Positions 1 through 5,597 of a DNA stretch of 18,292 bases are shown here, in pieces. The stretch comes from Candidatus Scatousia excrementipullorum (GTDB lineage Bacteria; Cyanobacteriota; Vampirovibrionia; Gastranaerophilales; Gastranaerophilaceae): positions 1-18,292 of the forward strand of contig JADIND010000146.1 in assembly GCA_017694215.1 (NCBI GenBank), written 5' to 3'. The notes below the pieces were generated by a model. The model saw only the letters and a list, made by a program, of their open reading frames with translations, ran no database searches and was not told the DNA's origin. The position numbers were made by a program, and so were the translations under genes. Each line of letters begins with the position of its first letter. The stretch's first letter is position 1.

Positions 1-333
1 ATTATTGCCATTCAGAAAGCAATTGCTGACGGCAGAAAAAATCTTATTACAGTTCCTATTTTCAAAACAACAATTCCGCATCCGATTACAGGTAAATCAG
101 GTGCAGGTGCTGTAATGTTAAGACCGGCATCAGAAGGTACCGGTATTATTGCAGGCGGTGCTGTTCGTTCAGTTCTTGAACTTGCAGGTATCGGAAACAT
201 CCTGTCAAAATCTTTAGGTTCAAAATCTCCGCTCAATGCAGCTAATGCAACAATGGATGCTTTGAAAAAATTAACTCCGTTTACAGAAGTTGCAAAAAGA
301 CGCGGTCTGACTATGGCTGAACTTTTAAATTAG
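1..333 (+). CDS. rpsE: 30S ribosomal protein S5, C-terminal part (5' end outside window)
   Basis: S5 sits in the small-subunit body and contributes to decoding accuracy. The frame is open from base 1 and ends at TAG 331-333, giving about 110 residues of a protein usually near 165. The S5 C-terminal domain is recognisable: TVPIFKTTIPHPITGKSGAG, then the GTGIIAGGAVRSVLELAGI segment, then the KSLGS..PLNAANATMDAL helix typical of bacterial S5. The N-terminal double-stranded-RNA-binding domain lies upstream of the window. It is followed by rpmD, rplO and secY, the standard spc-operon order. Identification is very secure; only the start is missing. An internal ATG at 115 is not a start. Confidence 0.97.
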   Translation: MIAIQKAIADGRKNLITVPIFKTTIPHPITGKSGAGAVMLRPASEGTGIIAGGAVRSVLELAGIGNILSKSLGSKSPLNAANATMDALKKLTPFTEVAKRRGLTMAELLN

Positions 334-349
334 TCAATCGGCTGATTGA
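334..349 (+). other. small intergenic hairpin between rpsE and rpmD
   Basis: TCAATC (334-339) and GATTGA (344-349) form a perfect 6-bp stem with a four-base GGCT loop directly after the rpsE stop. No T-run follows, so it is not a terminator. It could be an mRNA-processing or stability element inside the operon, or chance. Confidence 0.3.
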
Positions 350-389
350 TTAGTCCGTAACTACAAAATTAAAATAAAGGAATATAAAA

Positions 390-581
390 ATGGCTAAAAC
401 TGAAAATAAACAAATTAAAATTAAACTTGTAAGAGGCCTGATAGGTGCATCCGAAACGCAAAGAAAAGTTGTAAGAGCATTAGGCTTCACCAAAAAAGAT
501 CAAGTAGTTGAACACTATGATTCACCTACAATCATGGGCATGGTAAACAAAGTTTCTCACCTTGTTCAAATCGTAGATTAA
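390..581 (+). CDS. rpmD: 50S ribosomal protein L30
   Basis: L30 is a small two-layer protein of the large subunit. The 63-residue product has the normal length for bacterial L30. It shows the family pattern IKIKLVRGLIGASETQRKVV, then ALGFTK, and a C-terminal region rich in V, H and L (MVNKVSHLVQI). The ATG is preceded by AAAGGA at 376-381 with 8 bases of spacing. It sits 56 bases after rpsE and 30 bases before rplO, so it is co-transcribed with them. Confidence 0.96.
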   Translation: MAKTENKQIKIKLVRGLIGASETQRKVVRALGFTKKDQVVEHYDSPTIMGMVNKVSHLVQIVD

Positions 582-611
582 TTAATTTAAAAAGAAAGAA
601 GGAATAATAAA

Positions 612-1064
612 ATGGCAAATACAATAACATTAGAAGATTTAAGACCTGCTGAAGGTTCTACTCATAAATCTAAACGCGTTGGCAGAGGCCGTTCTTCAGG
701 TCACGGCAAAACATCTTGCCGCGGTCATAACGGTGAAGGCCAGCGTTCAGGAAGTGCTTCAAAAAGAGGTTTTGAAGGCGGTCAAATGCCTGCTTACAGA
801 AGATTACCTAAATTAAAAGGCTTCCAGATTATCAACAAAATTAAATATGCTGAAGTTAACGTTGCAAGACTTGACACCTACAAATTAAAAGAAGTATCTC
901 TTGAATCTTTAATTGAAGCAAAAAGAATTCACCCTTCATCTGAAGGTTTAAGAATTATGGGCAACGGCGAAATTAAAACCGCTGTAAATGTGAAGGCAAA
1001 TTATGTAACACCTGCCGCTAAAGCTAAAATTGAAGCTGCAGGCGGAAAGGTTGAGTTAGTATAA
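612..1064 (+). CDS. rplO: 50S ribosomal protein L15
   Basis: L15 is a large-subunit assembly protein. The 150 residues match the usual length. The N-terminal basic and glycine-rich extension is clear (KRVGRGRSSGHGKTSCRGH, then GQRSGSASKRGFEGGQMP), followed by the YRRLPKLKGF segment and a C-terminal L15e/L18e-like fold ending AAGGKVELV. The loop carries CRGHNGEGQRSG where many bacteria have a GHKGQKARSG-like sequence, a mild variation. AAGGA at 599-603 precedes the ATG by 8 bases. The stop TAA overlaps the secY ATG by one base (TAATG), which suggests translational coupling. Confidence 0.97.
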   Translation: MANTITLEDLRPAEGSTHKSKRVGRGRSSGHGKTSCRGHNGEGQRSGSASKRGFEGGQMPAYRRLPKLKGFQIINKIKYAEVNVARLDTYKLKEVSLESLIEAKRIHPSSEGLRIMGNGEIKTAVNVKANYVTPAAKAKIEAAGGKVELV

Positions 1065-2401
1065 TGGCACAGGGAATGAGAATGCCTTCTACTGAAGATT
1101 TAATGTCAATGTGGCAGGCTTCAGGTTTAAAACAGAAAATATTATTTACTTTTGGCATGATTGCACTATTCCGTCTCGGGGCTCAATTACCTCTTTACGG
1201 TATTAACAATGAAGTATTTGCAAATATTGCACAGGGTAACAATATTATTGGATTTTTAGACCTGTTTACAGGAGGTGCGTTAGGAAACGTTTCCATTTTC
1301 GCACTCGGTATCGGCCCTTTCATTACAGCTTCAATTATAATTCAGCTTGTTTCTGTTGTAATTCCTGCTCTGGAAAAATTACAAACAGAAGAAGGTGAAG
1401 CAGGCAGAAGAAAATTGTCGCAATATACCCGTTTATTTACGGTTGTACTTGCAGCATTTCAGGCAATGGTTTTCATGTTTTATATGAAACACCTTCCAGG
1501 TGCAGTGCTTCCTGGAATTCCATTCGGATTATTCTTTGTAAGTTCGGTTGCGGTTCTAACTGCAGGCTCTGTTCTTGTTATGTGGCTTTCCGAACTTATT
1601 ACCGAAAAAGGTATTGGTAACGGTGGTTCTTTAATCATCTTTATCGGTATAATTTCGGGGATTCCGGTTTATGCACAAAGAACATTTCAGATGGTATCTC
1701 ACAGTACTGCTCTCCAGCTGGGACTGCTTGCATTGCTTGCAATTTTCTTTGTAACAATGATATTTATCGTTATTATGCAGGAAGCCGTAAGAAAGGTTAT
1801 TATTGTAAATCCGAAACGTCAGGTAGGAAACAAAGTTTACGGAGGTATGAATTCATATATTCCGTTTAAATTGAATCCCGGCGGTGTTATGCCGATTATC
1901 TTTGCGGTTGCAATTCTTTTATTCCCGTCAACCGTTTTGAGTTTAGTCGGTCAGGCAAACTTTAAAAATGAAGCTGCAAAAAATATAGTTATGAGCCTAA
2001 ACCACTGGTTAAGTCCTGACGGAATTGTTTACTATGTATTATATTTCTTATTCATAGTAGGGTTAACATTCTTTTATGCGTCAATTATGCCTAACATGCA
2101 ACCAAAAGATATTGCAAAAAACCTGAAAAAATACGGTTCTTCAATTCCGGGTGTTAAACCTGGAAGACCAACGGCGGAAGCACTTGATAAAATTCTTACC
2201 AAAACAACATTTATCGGGGCAATGGGACTAGGTATCATTGCGTTGATTCCGTCATTTGCAAGCTATATTACAAATATCAAGACTCTGCAGGGTATCGGTG
2301 CAACATCACTCATAATTATGGTCGGTGTTGCTCTGGACTTGATTAATCAGGTTAAAACGCACTTGCTGGCAAGAAATTACGAATCCTTCCTGAAACAGTA
2401 G
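1064..2401 (+). CDS. secY: protein translocase subunit SecY
   Basis: SecY is the channel of the Sec translocon in the inner membrane. The 445-residue product has normal length and about ten hydrophobic segments. It begins with the cytoplasmic amphipathic helix and FRLGAQLPLYGI, followed by the plug region GNVSIFALGIGPFITASIIIQL. The conserved LITEKGIGNGGSLIIF motif and the C-terminal cytoplasmic loops (NPKRQVGNKVYGG, LKKYGSSIPGVKPGRPT) are present. The start overlaps the rplO stop by one base. The only SD-like sequence is AAAGG at 1046-1050, some 13 bases upstream, so coupling to rplO is likely. A strong terminator follows at once, so adk, map or infA, which often follow secY, are absent here. 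Confidence 0.98.
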   Translation: MAQGMRMPSTEDLMSMWQASGLKQKILFTFGMIALFRLGAQLPLYGINNEVFANIAQGNNIIGFLDLFTGGALGNVSIFALGIGPFITASIIIQLVSVVIPALEKLQTEEGEAGRRKLSQYTRLFTVVLAAFQAMVFMFYMKHLPGAVLPGIPFGLFFVSSVAVLTAGSVLVMWLSELITEKGIGNGGSLIIFIGIISGIPVYAQRTFQMVSHSTALQLGLLALLAIFFVTMIFIVIMQEAVRKVIIVNPKRQVGNKVYGGMNSYIPFKLNPGGVMPIIFAVAILLFPSTVLSLVGQANFKNEAAKNIVMSLNHWLSPDGIVYYVLYFLFIVGLTFFYASIMPNMQPKDIAKNLKKYGSSIPGVKPGRPTAEALDKILTKTTFIGAMGLGIIALIPSFASYITNIKTLQGIGATSLIIMVGVALDLINQVKTHLLARNYESFLKQ

Positions 2402-2413
2402 GATAGATTTAAT

Positions 2414-2451
2414 AATAAAAAAACGGTTCTTTCGGGAACCGTTTTTTTATT
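2414..2451. terminator. bidirectional terminator between secY and the pilin-like gene
   Basis: ACGGTTC (2423-2429) pairs with GAACCGT (2436-2442), a T-G pair extends it, and the loop is TTCG. A-run 2417-2422 faces T-run 2443-2448, so the hairpin has a U-tract in both directions. It ends the secY transcript and the convergent minus-strand gene, whose stop codon (2450-2452) lies in its arm. Confidence 0.9.
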
Positions 2452-3157
2452 ACCTTACCTTAAACGGGTAATCTTTAGGAATTTTCCAGCCATGATAAAA
2501 AATTAAAGCAGTACACCACCCCTTAAGCGGAGCATCTTTATGACATGCCCATGTGTTTCCGGGATCCGTCAGGCAAGCTTCACTCCAGCATCTCAAATCA
2601 TGTATGTAAGGACTGAATTTTTTATTTCTAAACCTTTTCATAGTGTGCCCCGATTCATCATTTGGAGGTATAGTTTGAAACGGGAAATAGGAAATACCGG
2701 ATCCTTGCCTTGAAGCAATGCTTCCATCATCATTAGTTTCTGCAAAATTGTCCGGATCAAGATTTTTGGCATTCGGGAAAAAGAATATGTCAAATTTGCC
2801 GCCTTCCGCTTTAAAAACGACTGCGGTACCGTCATTGAAATAATATGCAACATTATTTCCGCCATAACTGTTAAATTTAGTCAGCTTGATAGTTGTAAAG
2901 TAGGGTTTATAATACTTGGCGAGGTATTCTTCGCAAGTTGTGTTGCCGCAAGGAGCAGGCCAATAGTTATAATCACCGTTTTTCAGTTCGGACAACATAA
3001 TAGCCTGATTCATAATTGAATAAAATTTCTTTAATTTGGCCTCAACTTCAAGATTTTTATTTGTCTGTATCAGAGTTGGAAGCGTCAATGCGGCAACAAC
3101 ACCTATAATGCCAAGTGTAATAAGAACTTCCGCTAAAGTAAAAGCAAATTTATTCAC
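2450..3157 (-). CDS. type IV pilin-like / pseudopilin protein with N-terminal methylation motif
   Basis: The N-terminus MNKFA-FTLAEVLITLG followed by an 18-residue hydrophobic helix is a class III leader. A prepilin peptidase would cut before Phe6, leaving Glu at position +5 of the mature protein. The remaining ~205 residues form a globular domain with eight cysteines, several near the C-terminus in the context CWSEACLTD, WACHKD and GWCTAL, suggesting disulphides outside the cytoplasmic membrane. The start is GTG (3155-3157), chosen because AAGGAG lies 8 bases upstream and the leader begins exactly there. A sigma-70 promoter lies at 3201-3229. It is transcribed alone, with no pilus assembly genes nearby. 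This leader type occurs in many copies in gut Melainabacteria-like genomes (from memory), where individual functions are mostly unknown. Confidence 0.85.
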   Translation of the reverse strand: MNKFAFTLAEVLITLGIIGVVAALTLPTLIQTNKNLEVEAKLKKFYSIMNQAIMLSELKNGDYNYWPAPCGNTTCEEYLAKYYKPYFTTIKLTKFNSYGGNNVAYYFNDGTAVVFKAEGGKFDIFFFPNAKNLDPDNFAETNDDGSIASRQGSGISYFPFQTIPPNDESGHTMKRFRNKKFSPYIHDLRCWSEACLTDPGNTWACHKDAPLKGWCTALIFYHGWKIPKDYPFKVR

Positions 3158-3200
3158 TTCAATCGCTCCTTTTATAACTAAAATAACTTACCATATTAAT

Positions 3201-3229
3201 ATTATACATTAGTAAGCCCATTTTAGCAA
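3201..3229 (-). promoter_or_regulatory. sigma-70-type promoter of the pilin-like gene
   Basis: On the minus strand, TTGCTA (3224-3229) is followed after exactly 17 bases by TATAAT (3201-3206), with TG directly before the -10 box. The predicted transcript starts near 3194 and carries the AAGGAG site of the GTG start. Confidence 0.7.
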
Positions 3230-3297
3230 TATATTAACTTAGAAGTGTATTTTAAAATTTAACAAACATTGATAAATTAAAAGTAATCGGAGCATTT

Positions 3298-3612
3298 ATG
3301 AGCAAAAAATTACTTGGCAAAAGATTTCGGGAAATAAGAAAAAAATTAGGTTATACTCAGGAAAAATTTGCAGAAATTGCAGGCATAGAACCTCAATCAA
3401 TAAGCAAAATTGAATCGGGTAAAAACTATCCTCTGCTTGCTAATCTTGAGAAAATTGCCAATAATTTAAATATTGAATTATCTGACTTTTTTATATATTC
3501 CCACCAGAATAACGATGATGAATTAAAGAAAGTTTTAAATGAAACTTTTGACGGACTTTCTAATGAGGATAAAGCAAGAGCTGTAAGAATACTTCAGGTA
3601 TTAAAGCTTTAA
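3298..3612 (+). CDS. XRE-family helix-turn-helix transcriptional regulator
   Basis: The 104-residue protein has a Cro/CI-type HTH_3 domain at about residues 9-63. It runs FREIRKKLGYTQEKFAEIAG, then IEPQSISKIESGKNYP as the turn and recognition helix, then LEKIANNLNIELSDFF. The last ~35 residues are helical and acidic (NDDELKKVLNETFDGLSNEDKAR), a possible dimerisation tail. GGAG at 3289-3292 precedes the ATG. It is transcribed away from the pilin-like gene across a 140-base intergenic region, so control of that gene or of itself is possible but unproved. No terminator follows until 3740. Confidence 0.88.
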   Translation: MSKKLLGKRFREIRKKLGYTQEKFAEIAGIEPQSISKIESGKNYPLLANLEKIANNLNIELSDFFIYSHQNNDDELKKVLNETFDGLSNEDKARAVRILQVLKL

Positions 3613-3683
3613 AAGCAAAATATCCTCAAAAGGTATTATGAAAAATTTGAATTTATAATCGTTTAGTACAATGTTTTGAGAAA

Positions 3684-3768
3684 CAGAAGAGGCTAACATA
3701 TAAATGTAAATCCTCAACTCTTCTGATTGCCCAGTATTTGCCCTGTCAGTTTTAGGCAGGGCTTTTCT
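3684..3768 (+). ncRNA. candidate small structured RNA (or structured 3' UTR) ending in a terminator
   Basis: Between the XRE gene and pilZ lies a non-coding stretch with two hairpins. CAGAAGAG (3684-3691) pairs perfectly with CTCTTCTG (3718-3725), enclosing a small inner ACAT/ATGT hairpin (3696-3707). A terminator hairpin follows at 3740-3762. A TATAAT lies at 3654-3659 and a TACAAT at 3667-3672, either of which could start a ~90-100 nt transcript, though no good -35 box pairs with them. pilZ has its own promoter after the terminator. No known RNA family was recognised, and tRNA-like features are absent. Confidence 0.4.
3740..3768 (+). terminator. rho-independent terminator upstream of pilZ
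   Basis: GCCCTG (3740-3745) pairs with CAGGGC (3757-3762) over an 11-base loop, followed by TTTTCTTT. It ends transcription from the XRE gene and/or the candidate small RNA before the pilZ promoter. Confidence 0.75.
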
Positions 3769-3794
3769 TTATAAGGGCATAATAAGTTTACAAT

Positions 3795-3823
3795 TTGCAA
3801 TTCAGGCAAAAATATATTATAAT
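3795..3823 (+). promoter_or_regulatory. sigma-70-type promoter of the pilZ unit
   Basis: TTGCAA (3795-3800) and TATAAT (3818-3823) are separated by 17 bases. The predicted start is near 3830, leaving a leader of about 25 bases with AAAGGG as ribosome site. Confidence 0.75.
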
Positions 3824-3855
3824 CGGTTCATACATTACATTTGAAAGGGATAAAG

Positions 3856-4446
3856 ATGAGAGAATTAGTAGAAAAAGACCAGCATGTTATAATGATTCCC
3901 GCAGATTTTAGAAATGCTAATAAAGGCATCATTACTGATGTTACACCGGAAGGTTTTACGCTTGAACTTGAATACGAACCTGACGGAATTTTGAAGCATA
4001 CATATTGTGAATTTTATGTGGAAACAAAAAACGGAACTCTGTTCTTTGAATCTTTCCCGAAAAATATTGAAGGGAAGACTTTGCTTATTGCAAGCCCTGC
4101 AAAACATAAGTTTTTGCAAAGACGTCAATTCAGACGTGTTAAATACGTCCATGAGCTCGATTTAACAACGGATAATGAAAATTATAAAATTACAACACTG
4201 GATATCTCTGCCGGCGGTATCAAATTCAAAACTCATGAAAACATAAATATAGAAGGGTTATACGACATTACACTTCCATTATCTGAAAATATAAATGTAT
4301 CATGCAAATATAGTCCTATCCGTATTGAAAAAGGCAATGACGGCATTTATACTCATTCAGGACGTTTTGTATATGATGACAACCGGAATAAAATGGAATT
4401 AATCCAGTATTGTACCAAAAGAAGTATTGAAATCAAGAATAAATAA
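3856..4446 (+). CDS. PilZ-domain protein, probable c-di-GMP receptor (YcgR-like layout)
   Basis: The 196-residue product carries both c-di-GMP-binding signatures of PilZ domains: RRQFRR inside FLQRRQFRRVKY, and DISAGGI about 70 bases of coding further on. The first ~95 residues form a beta-rich domain in the position of the YcgR N-terminal (PilZN-type) domain, an arrangement found in proteins acting on flagellar or surface behaviour. The frame is also open from a TTG at 3841, but that TTG overlaps the AAAGGG ribosome site (3844-3849) that serves the ATG at 3856 with 6 bases of spacing, so 3856 is the better start. The next gene begins two bases after the stop, so the two are probably translated together. 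The target of the c-di-GMP signal is not visible. Confidence 0.85.
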   Translation: MRELVEKDQHVIMIPADFRNANKGIITDVTPEGFTLELEYEPDGILKHTYCEFYVETKNGTLFFESFPKNIEGKTLLIASPAKHKFLQRRQFRRVKYVHELDLTTDNENYKITTLDISAGGIKFKTHENINIEGLYDITLPLSENINVSCKYSPIRIEKGNDGIYTHSGRFVYDDNRNKMELIQYCTKRSIEIKNK

Positions 4447-4448
4447 TT

Positions 4449-5486
4449 ATGAGTTTAGTTAGTTTACTAAAGAAAAAAGGCCGTAATACTTTATTTACTA
4501 CACCTTCGCACAGTCAGAGATTTTTTATTTATCATAAGCTCAGAAATTTATATAAATACGATATTTCAGAAACAGATACACATAATCCTCAAACAGCACT
4601 TGAATTAGCTCAAAAAAATGCCGCAAAAATATACGGAACAAAATCCACATCATTTTTACTTAACGGTTCTTCAAGTGGAATTATTGCTGCCGTGCTTGCG
4701 TGTGTAAACAAAGATGACAATGTTTTGATTTGGGATAATGCACATCCATGTCACAAAAATGCCGTAAGACTTGCCGGAGCAAATCCTATTTATTATACCA
4801 TCTCAAAAAATGCCGACTGGGATATCTATGAAAAAACTCAACCTGAATTAATTGATTCAATCTTAAAAACTTCAACCATCAAAGCCGTAATAATAACATC
4901 TCCAAGCTATGAAGGCGTCGTTTCTGATATAAAAGCAATAAAAAATCTTTGCACAAAATACGGAGTATATTTAATTGTTGATGAAGCACATGGGGCACTA
5001 TATCCTTTTTCAGATAACTTGCCGGAGAGTGCTGTAAAAATAGCAGATTTTACAATACAATCACTTCATAAAACAGCAGGCGGGCTAAATCCGACAGCAC
5101 TATTGCATTGTAATTGTGATATTGATGTTACAGAGGCCTTAAGTCTTATCACGACCACATCACCATCATATCCGATGCTGGCTTCTATAGAAAAAAATAT
5201 TAATTACCTCAACTCCAAACAGGGGAAAAAAGAAATTGAAAAACTTATAGCTGAAATTAAGATTTTACAACAAACCTGTTCAAATATTGAATTTTATGGC
5301 GACGATATTACAAAAATACTTATAAAATGCGACAAATATTCCGGTTTTGAACTGTCTGAAAGACTTTTTAACAAATACCGGATAGAAGATGAGCGTACAA
5401 ATAGCAAATCGACTATGCTTTTGTGCGGAATAGGAACTGACAAAACAAAACTCCGACGATTAGAAAAAGCATTAAAAAATTTGTAA
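4449..5486 (+). CDS. PLP-dependent enzyme of the Orn/Lys/Arg decarboxylase fold, short form
   Basis: This is a fold-type I PLP enzyme most like the major domain of the ornithine/lysine/arginine decarboxylases. It shows FTTPSHSQ near the N-terminus, the phosphate-binding GSSSGI, SPSYEGVVSDI, the cofactor aspartate in VDEAHGAL (Asp178, His181), and the Schiff-base lysine Lys208 in QSLHKTAGGL. At 345 residues it is much shorter than typical SpeA/Cad-type enzymes (about 460 or more) and lacks the separate C-terminal decarboxylase domain. The likely reaction is decarboxylation of a basic amino acid, perhaps feeding polyamine synthesis, but an aminotransferase-like activity cannot be excluded. It starts two bases after pilZ with no good ribosome site, so it is coupled to it. 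Function within the family is uncertain. Confidence 0.75.
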   Translation: MSLVSLLKKKGRNTLFTTPSHSQRFFIYHKLRNLYKYDISETDTHNPQTALELAQKNAAKIYGTKSTSFLLNGSSSGIIAAVLACVNKDDNVLIWDNAHPCHKNAVRLAGANPIYYTISKNADWDIYEKTQPELIDSILKTSTIKAVIITSPSYEGVVSDIKAIKNLCTKYGVYLIVDEAHGALYPFSDNLPESAVKIADFTIQSLHKTAGGLNPTALLHCNCDIDVTEALSLITTTSPSYPMLASIEKNINYLNSKQGKKEIEKLIAEIKILQQTCSNIEFYGDDITKILIKCDKYSGFELSERLFNKYRIEDERTNSKSTMLLCGIGTDKTKLRRLEKALKNL

Positions 5487-5514
5487 CAATTTGTTAACAA
5501 AAAGCGTTATATTT

Positions 5515-5542
5515 TAAAGATTAGTGGGAAAAAAGCCGATAA
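5515..5542 (+). promoter_or_regulatory. sigma-28 (FliA)-type promoter
   Basis: TAAAGATT (5515-5522), 12 bases, then GCCGATAA (5535-5542). The enterobacterial FliA consensus is TAAAGTTT, 11 bases, GCCGATAA; the -10 half here is an exact 8/8 match and the -35 half 7/8, with one extra base of spacing. It lies 55 bases before the 726-aa gene and in the right orientation. Confidence 0.65.
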
Positions 5543-5597
5543 CCATAGTGAAAGAATATGTTACGATAAGAAATTTGAAAGGAAAAAGTCGTAAACT

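Noticed and set aside
3654..3768. Region after the XRE gene as 6S RNA, SRP RNA or a tRNA
   Set aside because: It lacks the long bulged 6S stem, the SRP GGAA apical loop and the tRNA T-loop/CCA pattern.
3841..3855. TTG at 3841 as the start of the PilZ protein
   Set aside because: The AAAGGG at 3844-3849 overlaps this stretch and is ideally placed for the ATG at 3856, so the five extra residues are not likely to be translated.
3865..4152. Minus-strand ORF (95 aa) within pilZ
   Set aside because: Antisense shadow of the PilZ protein with Cys/Phe-rich, unstructured-looking translation and no ribosome site.
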